Shown: positions 42,221-51,375, counted from the first letter of the stretch. The stretch: DNA of 63,485 nucleotides from Bacillus litorisediminis (GCF_022808645.1 NZ_JAKZKT010000025.1:1-63485); one strand, 5' to 3'. Numbers and translations: made by a program. The notes: generated by a model not told the origin, from the sequence alone.

Positions 42221-42415
42221 TTATGCAAGTATTATGATAACAACCCCTAATGCAATTATAGCCACTAATATAAAAACAACATAAATTAGAGTTAAATTTG
42301 TTGTGTTTCTTTTTGCAGAACCGCTATAGTTAGAATCGGCTTTCCCAGCGACCAATAGTGTTGAAACAAGAGAAAACAATCCGATAATAATAACTAAGAT
42401 CATTAATATCTTCAT
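42221..42415 (-). CDS. Small two-helix membrane protein
   Basis: 64 aa. Helix 1 LMILVIIIGLFSLVSTLLVA, a polar loop with NYSGSAKRNTTN, helix 2 IYVVFILVAIIALGVVIIIL. GGGGTG lies 6-7 nt before the ATG. Function unknown; the size and topology fit many single-gene membrane peptides of Bacillaceae. Confidence 0.65.
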   Translation of the reverse strand: MKILMILVIIIGLFSLVSTLLVAGKADSNYSGSAKRNTTNLTLIYVVFILVAIIALGVVIIILA

Positions 42416-43075
42416 GATACACCCCGCAAAAATTATATTCGTCCAGATTAGATTTACTATATCTCTTTGTAATGCGATGAATTTGAGGCTATCCCAAATA
42501 AACTTATTATAGAGGAGAATATATTATTTAGCAACATCCACTTTTCCGTGTTTTTAACCATCCAATCTTTTTAACTTCCGCTCCTCTTATTTCAAAAATG
42601 ATGTTCTTTGTCATTACTTTTGAATTAGGTCTATATACCTTATTTGCTTACAGACCAATTTAGGTCCTTGAGGTTTCTTTAGTCCTACCTTAACAATAAA
42701 AATGAAAGGCGGTGGTGATTAATAGAGTTGACCTGAGGGAAAATAAAAGAATTGAAAAGATTTTTGGATGAAGGGAATTTACGCTTACATTTTCATTTGT
42801 ACTTTTGTTTTACCTCTTACATCCTCGCATATCCGGCATCATCTGCATATTGTCGCAAACGGCAAGTACTATAGTAAGCCCAGTAGTCTCGGTTCACCAA
42901 TTTTACACATGATGTCTTCACACCTGCCTTTTTCCATCGAGATATAGCTTAATATGCAAGGCTGTTTCTATAGTTGTGGACCTCTGCGAAGCAGCCTCCT
43001 TTACTTCCACATGGGATTGCTGAATTCAATAGAATTTTACTGTAGCATCTATAAATGATTTGGAAGGTGAAAAAA
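42416..43075. other. 660-bp gene-free interval
   Basis: I see no ORF with coding character. A short GTG-initiated frame near 42715 (MINRVDLRENKRIEKIFG, then stop) and an open minus-strand stretch near 42835-42895 may be scraps of lost genes. The promoter of the beta-propeller gene must lie in the right part. Confidence 0.45.
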
Positions 43076-45058
43076 TTGAAAAAAGTCTCTAATTTTCTTA
43101 TTTTGATTATCTTGTTCACAGCTTGTATTAGCGTGACAAAAGATAATCTTGTCGAAGCTGAAGAAGGCAATGTGCAAGAAATAGGAACGGCACTTAATGC
43201 TGTATCCATACCTGCTGCCGGATATGGAAAAGGTCCAAACGGAGAAGACTGGGTCTATGCCGTTGCCAATGGGTCTCCTGCAGTTTTCAATATCTTAGAC
43301 GCCAAAACTGGTGAACGTGTTAATAGTTTTCCGCTTGAGGGAGCAAGCGGTGCCTGGGGTGTTACGGTAGACCCAGAAGGAAATGTATATGTAGGAACTT
43401 ATTCGAATGCATCCCTTTACAGATATGTACCTGGCGCAGATCATATTGAAAATCTGGGGAAACCAATTCCAGGCGAATCCTATATATGGCGTATAAAATC
43501 AGATGAAGAAGGACGTATTTATGGCGGAACCTTCCCAAGCGGAAAAGTATTCCAATTTTATCCAAACACTGACGGGTTTCGTGATTATGGACAAATCGTT
43601 GAAGGACAGCAATACGCTAGAAGCATTGATATTTATAAGGACAAGGCTTATGTCGGATTAGGTACAAATGGTGCCAATCTAGTAGAGTTAGATCTCGTAA
43701 CAGGCGAAAGAACGGAGATTGAATTACCTGAACAATATGCCAGCGCGACCAATGTTTATGACATTAATATCATTCGAAATAAAATGTTTGCACGAGTGAC
43801 AGGAGGTTCTACAGGAAATACCATCCTTGTCTATGACTTAAAAACGATGGAAATAATCGATGAAATTGCAGGTGCAAATGGATTAGACGTATCATATCCA
43901 GGTTCCGGTAATTTGGTTTATTTCATAAAGAACGAAGAGTTGTATTCCTATGATTTGAATTCGTTAACGTTAACACCAACTGGGTTTGACAATTTATTTT
44001 CAGCAAGGGGATTTGGCTGGATTGAGATGAATAGCAATGATTTTCCTGGCAAAACATTAGTCAGCATTGCTTGGGACGGGAAAATACGCCTATATAATCC
44101 AATCACAGCCAATTATCAAACCATACAAGGACAAGTAAGCGGGCAGCCCGTCGCTATTCAATCCCTTACACAGGGGCCAAATGGAAATATTTTTATTGGC
44201 GGCTATTTATCAGGCGGACTGGCAGAGTATAATTATTCGGCTAACCAATTAACTGAATACAAAGGTATTGGACAAATAGAAGGAATGGTCACACATCAAA
44301 ACCGTTTATATATGGGTGTATATCCTGGCGGATTTATTTATTCCTATGACCCAAGTCAAACCTACGAATTTGGAAAGAATCCGGTTGAACATTTCAGCCT
44401 AAGACCCGAGGGGCAAGATCGGCCATTTGCGCTAGTTTCAACAGGGGAAAAAATTGCAATCGGAACGGTTCCTGATTACGGAAAACTTGGAGGAGCACTA
44501 ACCATATTTGACCCTGAATTAAATGATTACACGGTTTATCAAAATATTGTACAAAATCAAAGTGTCGTTTCCCTAGCTTATAAGGATGGGCTGGTATATG
44601 GAGGTACATCAGTCTGGGGCGGTCTCGGAATTGCTCCAACCGAACAAGAAGCGAAACTATTTATCTTTGATATGGAAAACGAAGAAAAACTTTTAGAAAC
44701 TGTACCTGTTCCCGGAGAAAAAGCCATTACAGCTTTAACCTTTGATGAGGAAGGATTTTTATGGGGTCTGACCTCAGGAATCTTGTTTAAATACGATACG
44801 GTAACAAACCAAATTATCCAAACAGTGGAGCTGTATTCCAGGGACTGGGTTTCTACTGGTCATTTATGGAGAGAAGGATTCTTAACGTTTGATGAGGATG
44901 GGTACCTATATGGTTCAACACGCGGAAAATTGTTTAGAGTAAATCCAGATACGTTAGAGCATGAAACATTAGTAGAAAACGCAAATCTATTTGCAGAAGA
45001 TGCAGCCGGAAACTTCTATTTTGCTAGAGGACATAAGCTTTATCAGTATTTGAGATAG
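43076..45058 (+). CDS. Secreted or lipid-anchored beta-propeller protein
   Basis: 660 aa from a TTG at 43076, preceded by GGAAGGTG at 6 nt spacing; an ATG 7 codons earlier lies before that site. N-terminal signal KVSNFLILIILFTACISVTK, with FTAC as a possible lipobox. The rest is a long series of four-stranded repeat blades (WGVTVDPEGNVYVGTYSNAS, YIWRIKSDEEGRIYGGTFPS, ITALTFDEEGFLWGLTSGIL, GYLYGSTRGKLFRVNPDTLE), i.e. two probable seven-bladed PQQ/Kelch/YVTN-like propellers. No catalytic motif identified. Probably a carbohydrate- or ligand-binding surface protein. Isolated gene. Confidence 0.85.
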   Translation: MKKVSNFLILIILFTACISVTKDNLVEAEEGNVQEIGTALNAVSIPAAGYGKGPNGEDWVYAVANGSPAVFNILDAKTGERVNSFPLEGASGAWGVTVDPEGNVYVGTYSNASLYRYVPGADHIENLGKPIPGESYIWRIKSDEEGRIYGGTFPSGKVFQFYPNTDGFRDYGQIVEGQQYARSIDIYKDKAYVGLGTNGANLVELDLVTGERTEIELPEQYASATNVYDINIIRNKMFARVTGGSTGNTILVYDLKTMEIIDEIAGANGLDVSYPGSGNLVYFIKNEELYSYDLNSLTLTPTGFDNLFSARGFGWIEMNSNDFPGKTLVSIAWDGKIRLYNPITANYQTIQGQVSGQPVAIQSLTQGPNGNIFIGGYLSGGLAEYNYSANQLTEYKGIGQIEGMVTHQNRLYMGVYPGGFIYSYDPSQTYEFGKNPVEHFSLRPEGQDRPFALVSTGEKIAIGTVPDYGKLGGALTIFDPELNDYTVYQNIVQNQSVVSLAYKDGLVYGGTSVWGGLGIAPTEQEAKLFIFDMENEEKLLETVPVPGEKAITALTFDEEGFLWGLTSGILFKYDTVTNQIIQTVELYSRDWVSTGHLWREGFLTFDEDGYLYGSTRGKLFRVNPDTLEHETLVENANLFAEDAAGNFYFARGHKLYQYLR

Positions 45059-45096
45059 GTTAAAACTTAGGGTCCAGATAAATTTCCCAACCAATC

Positions 45097-45126
45097 AAAA
45101 AGACCAGCTAAAATCTTAGCTGGTCT
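45097..45126 (-). terminator. Terminator of ssrA
   Basis: AGACCAGCTAA / TTAGCTGGTCT perfect arms with AAAAA on the left (U-run on the minus strand), 15 nt past the tmRNA CCA end. Confidence 0.92.
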
Positions 45127-45140
45127 AAATCACCTATGTA

Positions 45141-45779
45141 TGGTGGAGACGGTGGGACGTGCAATTCCATGCTTTCGCCATGGCACTGACTATATCTTGA
45201 ACCTGATGATACGATCAGGTCCTCCGGCGTCTTATACAAAGTGTAAATTTACCTAATTCTAGGCAGAACTTTGTATCCTAGTACTACCCCAATCAAGTGG
45301 CAGCCTATAAGTCGATACACGGCTGTTGGATTACTCCACATACCGCTCGGCATTGCCTTATCGCATTTCGCGACTTAGGTTTCACCGATAAAGCCGGATT
45401 ATCACTTGTGTGTTACCACACAAGGCGACTATTTACTAATCGAACCCACGTCCAAAGATATCGCCACTTAAGCGTCTACGAGCGTAGTCGGCATATTTCC
45501 GTTTCGCTACTTCTTATGCCTGCCGACAGGCGTCCGAGTAGCTAGTCTGTAAATCTCTTCCCTCATCCTCAGACGGCAGAATCAGGCGTATCCCACTCTA
45601 ATGAACCCCAGTTCTCCACATGGGCGATGGAGAGTGGAGCAAGCTTAGGCTACTTACGCAGCAAAAGCTAAGTTGTTGTTTTGTTTGCCAGTTATATTTA
45701 ACTTGACGTTGATGACGAGGACGATCCCCCCGGCTCGCAACTCAAGCTCGACTACCCCTGTCGAATCCGTAGCGTCCCC
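45141..45779 (-). ncRNA. ssrA: tmRNA (ssrA), interrupted by a group I intron
   Basis: 5' end GGGGACGCTACGGATTCGAC (45779 downward); 3' end CCGTCTCCACCA with encoded CCA (45141). The acceptor stem GGGGACG pairs with CGTCTCC. The tag frame (about 45680-45650) reads GKQNNNLAFAA followed by TAA, a normal Bacillus-type ssrA degradation tag. Total span is 639 nt against about 358 for a mature tmRNA; the excess is 281 nt inserted in the T-loop. Removing it restores GTGGG-TTCGATT-CCCAC. tmRNA with SmpB (encoded just upstream) rescues stalled ribosomes. Confidence 0.97.
45158..45438 (-). other. Group I intron in the T-loop of tmRNA
   Basis: The 5' exon ends ...TTCGAT (45439). In the intron, AGTCG (about 45430-45425) can pair with exon CGAT, giving the diagnostic U.G wobble at the 5' splice site (P1). 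Near the 3' end, TTCAAGATATAGTC carries the S-element (P7) of group I introns, preceded by a P8-like hairpin (CCTGAT/ATCAGG) and followed by a P9-like hairpin with a GAAA loop. The last intron base is G (45158), and the 3' exon starts TCCCACC. It is 281 nt and has no homing-endonuclease ORF, so splicing would have to be autocatalytic or protein-assisted. Confidence 0.92.
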
Positions 45780-45846
45780 ATATAAAATAGAGAAGTACAG
45801 GAATCCCGAGCAAACAGTTGCGTCATCTCTTTCGATGACAATATCT

Positions 45847-45874
45847 ATTATAACATGCTTACATAATTACGCAA
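45847..45874 (-). promoter_or_regulatory. Promoter of ssrA
   Basis: On the minus strand TTGCGT (45874-45869), 16-bp spacer, TATAAT (45852-45847). Transcription would begin about 60 nt upstream of the mature tmRNA 5' end, leaving a leader for RNase P to remove. Confidence 0.75.
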
Positions 45875-45893
45875 ATGGTGGTTATTGACAGTC

Positions 45894-46358
45894 TTACCTT
45901 TGTCTTTCCTTAAAAGCACGCTCTATATCGCGCTTCGCTTCTTTACGTTTTAAGTCCTCGCGTTTATCGTAATTCTTTTTACCTTTCGCTAAACCTAACA
46001 ATATTTTCGCATAGCCGTTTTTAATATAAAGCTTAACCGGAACCAAGGAATAGCCTTTTTCCTTTGTTTCACCGATCAGTTTACTAATTTCCTTTTTATG
46101 AAGCAGCAATTTACGGGTTCGCAAAGGATCGTGATTATACCGGTTTCCTTGCTCATAGGGGCTGATATGCATATTGAACAAAAAGACTTCCCCATTTTGG
46201 ATTCTCGCAAAAGAATCCTTGAGGTTGACTCTCCCCGCACGGATCGACTTAATTTCGGTTCCTTGCAATACAATGCCTACTTCGTATGTTTCTTCTATAA
46301 AGTAATCATGATATGCTTTTTTATTCTGAGCAATCACTTTCCCTTGACCTTTTGGCAT
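45894..46358 (-). CDS. smpB: SsrA-binding protein SmpB
   Basis: 154 aa. OB-fold core with [40 protein letters not shown] and [20 protein letters not shown], plus the basic C-terminal tail [20 protein letters not shown] that enters the ribosomal A-site and mRNA channel. It binds the tRNA-like domain of tmRNA, whose gene follows 115 bp downstream. Start has a GGAGG-like site. Confidence 0.97.
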   Translation of the reverse strand: MPKGQGKVIAQNKKAYHDYFIEETYEVGIVLQGTEIKSIRAGRVNLKDSFARIQNGEVFLFNMHISPYEQGNRYNHDPLRTRKLLLHKKEISKLIGETKEKGYSLVPVKLYIKNGYAKILLGLAKGKKNYDKREDLKRKEAKRDIERAFKERQR

Positions 46359-46425
46359 AAACGATTTCCTCCTCCAGCGTTACTATATTGTATCAAAAGG
46401 AGGAGTTGTACTCAATGATAAACAG

Positions 46426-47076
46426 TCACATTGTAGGAGGGATATAAAGATTTAAGAATGTAAAGACAGACAGGTTTCCGATATCCACTAAAAAGTGGGA
46501 AAAGATCGGCCATCGCAGGCTGCCAATTCTATAATAAGCATAGGACCATACAATTGACATAATCAACAGCGAAGCAAACAGCATATAACTGCGGTTAGCG
46601 ATAGAAAAAATTCCCCAGAGTAACGGATGACTTACAATAAATAAAACGGTTGAATAAAGAATTTTGGTATGTATGGATGCGAAAGGAAGTTTATCTAACA
46701 GTAATCCACGCCAAAAGCCTTCTTCAAAAAACGGATTAACCAGTGCAAACAAAAGCCAGAATACCGTTACCGCGATTGACTCGCGAAGAAGACCCATATT
46801 TGTAAAAAGGATTGTTAACGGAAAAAGCCCCGCCAAAACGGTTCCAGCTTTCCATCCTGCGTGGCCACGAGCCTTAGAGAGCCACTTGGACCGTTCTTTC
46901 TTTGTCGTAAAAAAGTAAATAAATGCAAACATACTTCCCCAATAAAAAATGGCTACCGGAATCCACGCCCATTCCTGAATAAAGGTAGAAAAGATAAAAG
47001 AACTGCATGAACTGATTAAGACTACGATTACCGGTGCCCAGATTACAAGCTGACTATTTTTGATTTGTCCATCCAT
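46426..47076 (-). CDS. CPBP-family intramembrane glutamic endopeptidase (Abi/CAAX type)
   Basis: 216 aa from the ATG at 47076 (AGAGGAGA upstream). About 6-7 membrane helices. Catalytic motifs: NPFFEEGFWRGLLL (EExxxR, near residue 120), FIVSHPLLWG (FxxxH) and FSHFLVD (HxxxD/N). The family cleaves prenyl- or peptide-substrates within the membrane; some members give immunity to bacteriocins. It lies between rnr and smpB, where B. subtilis has no such gene. Confidence 0.88.
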   Translation of the reverse strand: MDGQIKNSQLVIWAPVIVVLISSCSSFIFSTFIQEWAWIPVAIFYWGSMFAFIYFFTTKKERSKWLSKARGHAGWKAGTVLAGLFPLTILFTNMGLLRESIAVTVFWLLFALVNPFFEEGFWRGLLLDKLPFASIHTKILYSTVLFIVSHPLLWGIFSIANRSYMLFASLLIMSIVWSYAYYRIGSLRWPIFSHFLVDIGNLSVFTFLNLYIPPTM

Positions 47077-47167
47077 ATATATCTCCTCTAAAATCGACAA
47101 ATTTTTACTCATTTTTAAGTATAGCAAAGAGTAGATTGGAATGATTCTATTATTACGTAAATTTTAA

Positions 47168-47343
47168 GTTAAAAACAGGCTTTGACAAGCTGTATCAAAG
47201 GACCAATATTGATTGTTTGCTTAAAAATGGACACTGATATGCGGCATCATGGACCCATATTGGCTTGTGTGTTTAAAAACGGGCTCTAATAAGCAGCATC
47301 ATGAACCAAAATTGAATTGTCTGCTTAAAAACGGGTACTGACA
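47168..47343. repeat. 52-bp tandem repeat array, 3.4 units
   Basis: Units start at 47168, 47220, 47272 and 47324, i.e. exactly 52 bp apart. Each begins N-TTAAAAA-(C/T)-GG and contains GCNGCATCATGGACCCATAT-like and TTGNNTTGTNTG segments. Identity between units is roughly 70-80 percent. Fills the interval between the CPBP gene and the rnr terminator. No ORF. Confidence 0.92.
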
Positions 47344-47352
47344 ATATACTAT

Positions 47353-47383
47353 AAAAAACAGCCTCTTCCTCTGAAGAGACTGT
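47353..47383 (-). terminator. Terminator of rnr
   Basis: ACAG.CTCTT / AAGAG.CTGT arms with six A on the left (U-run on the minus strand); the rnr stop codon touches the hairpin. Confidence 0.85.
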
Positions 47384-49731
47384 TATCTTCTTTTTTTCTT
47401 CTTAGTCCGCGCCGATTTAGGCACATTTTCGAAGTGCTTGCGCTTTTTCTTCGGTTTTCTTGTCGACCATTCGCCGCCATTTTCTCCTTTTGAAGATCCG
47501 CCATTTCTTGCCTCGGTAGCTTTCCTCTTAGGTTTGCCGGCATTCGCCCTCACAACTGTTGCTGCTGTTTTTCGTTCGCGTTTTCGCTCCTGCTTCATCC
47601 CGACAATTTCAAAATCAATCGATTGTTCATCTTTATCTACATTAATAACTTTTACAGTGATTTCATCCCCGATTTGATAAACCTTACCGGTTCTTTCCCC
47701 GATCATAGCATACTGACGCTGATCAAAACGGTAGTAATCGTCGGTCATATCACTAACATGAACTAATCCTTCAATCGTATTCGGAAGCTCGACAAACATA
47801 CCAAAGTTGGTTACAGAGCTGATAATCCCTTCAAACTCTTCTCCAATTTTATCAAGCATATATTCTGCCTTCTTGAGAGAATCTGTATCTCTTTCAGCAT
47901 CGACGGCTCTTCTTTCCATTTCAGAAGCATGCTTCGCAATCTCATCAAGCCGTGCCGCCCATTTAGCTTGGGTCGCCTCATCCATTTTTCCATCAATCAA
48001 ATATTCCCGAATAAGTCGATGGACAATTAAGTCAGGATAGCGCCGAATCGGAGAGGTAAAGTGTGTATAAAAGTCAGTAGACAATCCAAAATGACCTAAA
48101 CTTTCCGCGTCATATTTTGCCTGCTGCATGGAGCGCAGCATAACGGTGGATACAACCATTTCCTCTGGACGGCCCGCCACTGCTTCTAATATTTCTTGCA
48201 GGGCACGTGGATGAACTGAATTGGCTGTCCCTCTGACGACTAACCCAAAATTAGTGATAAACTCAAAGAAGCGATGAAGCTTCTCTTCTTTTGGATCTTC
48301 GTGAATCCGATACATAAACGGTACATCTAGCCAGTGAAAATGTTCAGCAATCGTTTCGTTTGCAGCTAGCATAAATTCTTCAATTAACCGCTCGGCCACC
48401 GAGCGCTCACGCAATACTACATCGGTTGGCTTCCCGTCTTCGTCAACTAAAACCTTGGCTTCTTTAAAATCAAAATCGATTGCACCGCGAGTCATCCGCT
48501 TATTCCGAAGAATCTCTGCCAGCTTTTCCATTTCCTCAAACATTGGAACCAATGCTTCATAGTTTTTGCGGGTTTCTTCATCTTTGTCCACTAAGATTTT
48601 ATTAACATCCGCATAGGTCATTCTTTCCGTTGTTTTAATGACACTTTCAAAGATTTCATGCTTGACAACATGTCCAGATGAATCAATTTCCATTTCGCAT
48701 GAAAGGGTAAAACGATTCACTTTTGGATTCAGTGAACAGATACCATTCGATAAACGGTGCGGAATCATTGGAATCACACGGTCTACCAAGTAAACACTAG
48801 TTCCCCGTTCAAACGCTTCACGGTCAATCGGAGACCCTTCTTTTACATAATGGCTAACATCCGCGATATGAACCCCTAATTTATAATTTCCGTTTTCTAA
48901 TTTGGTAACAGTGACTGCATCATCTAAGTCTTTCGCATCTGCTCCATCAATTGTCACAATCATTTGATCACGGAGATCCCGTCTCTTGCCAATATCCGTT
49001 TCCTGAATTTCGTCAGGGATTTCCTCCGCTTGCTGGAGCACTTCATCCGGGAATTGAGTAGGGATCCCATGTTTATGAATAATTGATAAAATATCTACAC
49101 CCGGATCATTTTTATGGCCAAGGATCTGAATGATTTCACCCTCAGCACTTTGTCTTCCCTCAGGATAAGCTGTAATTTTTACAACGACCTTATGCCCATC
49201 AACTGCCCCCATTGAGGCACCTTTCGGGATAAAAATATCGGTTGTAATTTTCTTATTGTCTGGGATGACAAATCCGAAATGTTTGCTGTCTGAATAAGTT
49301 CCGACAACTTCTTGAATACCCCGCTCAATTATTTTTACGATTGTTCCCTCTCGGCGATTGTCACCGCTTTGCTCATGAGTGACCCGAACCAGCACGGTAT
49401 CTCCATGCATCGCTTGGTTTAATTCGGATGGAGGAATAAAGATATCATCCATTCCCTCTTCTTCGGGAGTGACAAAACCAAACCCTTTTTCATGGGCAAT
49501 GAACTTTCCTCTTAAAAGATTCATCTTTTCCGGAATGCCATAACGGTTTGTCCGGGTTCGGACTATGTACCCCTTCTCTTCCATCAGAACCAGCGTTTTA
49601 ACAAGTTCCTTAAACGAATCCGAATCTTCCATTTGTAAAAGCTCTTCTAATTCCTGAACCGTTAAAGGCTTATACGCCTCTTCTTTCATTATGGTTAATA
49701 TTTGATCAACTAAGGGATGCTGTTCATTCAA
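47383..49731 (-). CDS. rnr: Ribonuclease R
   Basis: 782 aa. N-terminal winged-helix (residues about 1-65), two cold-shock OB domains (about 70-230, [20 protein letters not shown]), the RNB catalytic domain with [20 protein letters not shown] whose Asp residues hold magnesium, an S1 domain ([20 protein letters not shown]), and a Lys/Arg-rich tail of about 70 residues. A 3'-5' exonuclease that degrades structured RNA and works with tmRNA-SmpB in non-stop mRNA decay. 21 bp separate it from est, so they are cotranscribed. Confidence 0.97.
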   Translation of the reverse strand: MNEQHPLVDQILTIMKEEAYKPLTVQELEELLQMEDSDSFKELVKTLVLMEEKGYIVRTRTNRYGIPEKMNLLRGKFIAHEKGFGFVTPEEEGMDDIFIPPSELNQAMHGDTVLVRVTHEQSGDNRREGTIVKIIERGIQEVVGTYSDSKHFGFVIPDNKKITTDIFIPKGASMGAVDGHKVVVKITAYPEGRQSAEGEIIQILGHKNDPGVDILSIIHKHGIPTQFPDEVLQQAEEIPDEIQETDIGKRRDLRDQMIVTIDGADAKDLDDAVTVTKLENGNYKLGVHIADVSHYVKEGSPIDREAFERGTSVYLVDRVIPMIPHRLSNGICSLNPKVNRFTLSCEMEIDSSGHVVKHEIFESVIKTTERMTYADVNKILVDKDEETRKNYEALVPMFEEMEKLAEILRNKRMTRGAIDFDFKEAKVLVDEDGKPTDVVLRERSVAERLIEEFMLAANETIAEHFHWLDVPFMYRIHEDPKEEKLHRFFEFITNFGLVVRGTANSVHPRALQEILEAVAGRPEEMVVSTVMLRSMQQAKYDAESLGHFGLSTDFYTHFTSPIRRYPDLIVHRLIREYLIDGKMDEATQAKWAARLDEIAKHASEMERRAVDAERDTDSLKKAEYMLDKIGEEFEGIISSVTNFGMFVELPNTIEGLVHVSDMTDDYYRFDQRQYAMIGERTGKVYQIGDEITVKVINVDKDEQSIDFEIVGMKQERKRERKTAATVVRANAGKPKRKATEARNGGSSKGENGGEWSTRKPKKKRKHFENVPKSARTKKKKRR

Positions 49732-49752
49732 ATAAATCCCTCCTTCTTGTGT

Positions 49753-50499
49753 TTAAACAGTCCAATCTAGCTCCTCTAAAAACGCATAAATATCTTCATG
49801 GAGCTGCTCTTTTTCTTGATCTAATGTAATAACATGTCCTGAATACTCATACCATTTCATTTTCTTTTGCGGTGATTCCGCCTCATTATATATAATATTT
49901 GCACTATCCGGGTTAATCATGTTGTCATGTCTTGCCTGTACCACAAATAAAGGAGCATATGTAAGATCAACATGATCTCTGACATCTTGTATCAAACCTT
50001 GCAGTTCTTTCAGTGTTTTCATCGGCGTTTTTTTGAAATCTTCCATTTCTTTTTCAATAACTTCCTCAGACTTTCCCTCAAACCGCTTATATTCTCTAGC
50101 ATAGTTAAGGACACCTTCGTACATCACGACTTCGTCTTTTAAATACATCGGGGCACACATTGGAATAATACCCTTCACAGGCACAGTATAACCAAGTTTA
50201 AGGGAGAACACCCCTCCCAATGATAATCCCGCTACCGCAATTTCCTCATAACCAAGCGATTTTAAATGGTCATACCCCATCATTACGTCCTTCCACCAAT
50301 CTTTCGGACCTGTATGGACTAATTCTTCAGGTGGAACACCATGTCCTTTATATTGAGGGGCGTGAGACGTGTAACCCTTTTTCTCTAAAAAACGCCCAAG
50401 CATGCGAACATCAGCTGAACTGCCTGTAAAGCCATGCAGCAATAGGACTGCTCGCTTTCCTGCCTCGAACGTAAATGGTTTTGGTGGTTTCACTTTCAT
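49753..50499 (-). CDS. est: Carboxylesterase Est (YvaK-like)
   Basis: 248 aa, alpha/beta hydrolase. Oxyanion-hole motif [20 protein letters not shown], nucleophile elbow [20 protein letters not shown] (Ser about residue 94), catalytic Asp/His near [15 protein letters not shown] and [20 protein letters not shown]. Same length and position (secG-est-rnr) as the B. subtilis/Geobacillus esterase, active on short acyl esters. Physiological substrate unknown. Confidence 0.94.
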   Translation of the reverse strand: MKVKPPKPFTFEAGKRAVLLLHGFTGSSADVRMLGRFLEKKGYTSHAPQYKGHGVPPEELVHTGPKDWWKDVMMGYDHLKSLGYEEIAVAGLSLGGVFSLKLGYTVPVKGIIPMCAPMYLKDEVVMYEGVLNYAREYKRFEGKSEEVIEKEMEDFKKTPMKTLKELQGLIQDVRDHVDLTYAPLFVVQARHDNMINPDSANIIYNEAESPQKKMKWYEYSGHVITLDQEKEQLHEDIYAFLEELDWTV

Positions 50500-50639
50500 A
50501 TGCAGAATCTCCTTTTTTCATACTATGTATAGTTTTATCAGATAGGAGGGCCGTCATCCAGTATTTTGGGTTGGAAGCCGAAGCTAGTACGTTTGGCAGC
50601 GAAAGATGCAGGTATATATTTATATGGCTGTTGAATTCC

Positions 50640-50990
50640 GTTATCGGTTCGCTGAGTTCGGTCACCTGTCCCCTTGTGTTCGGTCACCGGTTCCTTGAGT
50701 TCGGTTATCTGCCCCTGTGTTCGGTTACCGGTTCTCTGAGTTTTGTCATCCGCCCCCTATGTTCGGTTACCGGTTCCTTGAGTTCTGTCATCCGCCCCCT
50801 GTGTTCGGTTACCGGTTCCTTGAGTTCGCTTATCTGCCCCTGTGTTCGGTTACCGGTTCGCTGAGTTCGGTTATCTGCCCCTGTGTTCGGTTACCGATTC
50901 TCTGAGTTCGGTTAAATCTCCTCTGAGTTCGGTTATTTTTCCCAGAGTTCTTTAATCCGCTCCTGAATTCAGTTATTTTTCATCCTACAG
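50640..50990. repeat. Degenerate tandem repeat array, 41-42-bp units of two about 21-bp half units
   Basis: Motif GTTCGGTTACCGGTTCCTTG, then AGTTCGGTTATCTGCCCCTG. GTTCGGT-A-CCG starts at 50678, 50719, 50761, 50803, 50844 and 50885: spacings 41, 42, 42, 41, 41. Within each unit GAGTTCGGTTATC is a second, shifted copy of GTTCGGTTACC. Decayed copies continue to about 50980. It occupies the 640-bp gap between secG and est, in which I see no gene. Confidence 0.93.
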
Positions 50991-51104
50991 CCGTTATTTC
51001 TCCCAATTTTGGCTGATCTAATAAATTCCCCTAAATTTCCAAACCCCATATGATTTCCGATATTTTTTCCTCTGTAAGTTCCTATATCAAACGGCCTTAA
51101 GCAC

Positions 51105-51131
51105 GAAAAAACCTGACCGCATCGGTCAGGT
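51105..51131 (-). terminator. Terminator of secG
   Basis: ACCTGACCG / CGGTCAGGT arms, AAAAAA on the left, 10 nt past the secG stop. Confidence 0.92.
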
Positions 51132-51141
51132 AAACATGTAC

Positions 51142-51375
51142 TTATAGTTGGAAGTAAGATACTAAAATCGTAAGCACAAACAATAATACAGATAAAACAA
51201 CCGTAATTCGGTGTAAAACTAAATCAATCCCACGCGCCTTTTGTTTTCCAAAAAGCTGTTCAGCACCGCCGGAGATGGCACCTGAAAGACCTGCGCTTTT
51301 ACCGGATTGTAACAACACGACTGCAATTAAAGCAATACAGTTAATAACTAATAATGTAACCAAGAATGCATGCAT
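51142..51375 (-). CDS. secG: Preprotein translocase subunit SecG
   Basis: 77 aa from the ATG at 51375 (AGGTGGGC upstream). Two helices ([20 protein letters not shown] and [20 protein letters not shown]) flank the conserved [20 protein letters not shown] loop. It assists SecYE in membrane passage of proteins. Same gene order as B. subtilis (secG-est-rnr-smpB-ssrA). Confidence 0.96.
   Translation of the reverse strand: MHAFLVTLLVINCIALIAVVLLQSGKSAGLSGAISGGAEQLFGKQKARGIDLVLHRITVVLSVLLFVLTILVSYFQL

Noticed and set aside
42700-42780. Short GTG frame MINRVDLRENKRIEKIFG near the middle of a gene-free interval
   Set aside because: Only 18 codons before a stop, no continuation in other frames; noted as a possible scrap.
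45141-45779. Excess tmRNA length as an assembly artefact or a split (permuted) tmRNA
   Set aside because: Exon ends join to a perfect T-arm, 5' and 3' ends are in normal order, and the insert shows specific group I motifs.
50475-50905. Plus-strand frames of 129 and 62 codons with repeated VFGYRFLEF / CSVTGSLSSV
   Set aside because: They arise from the 41-42-bp repeat array read in two frames; no start signal and the repeat explains the pattern fully.
50640-50990. Regular array considered as a CRISPR
   Set aside because: There are no unique spacers between conserved repeats; the whole unit repeats and drifts, and no cas genes are in the window.
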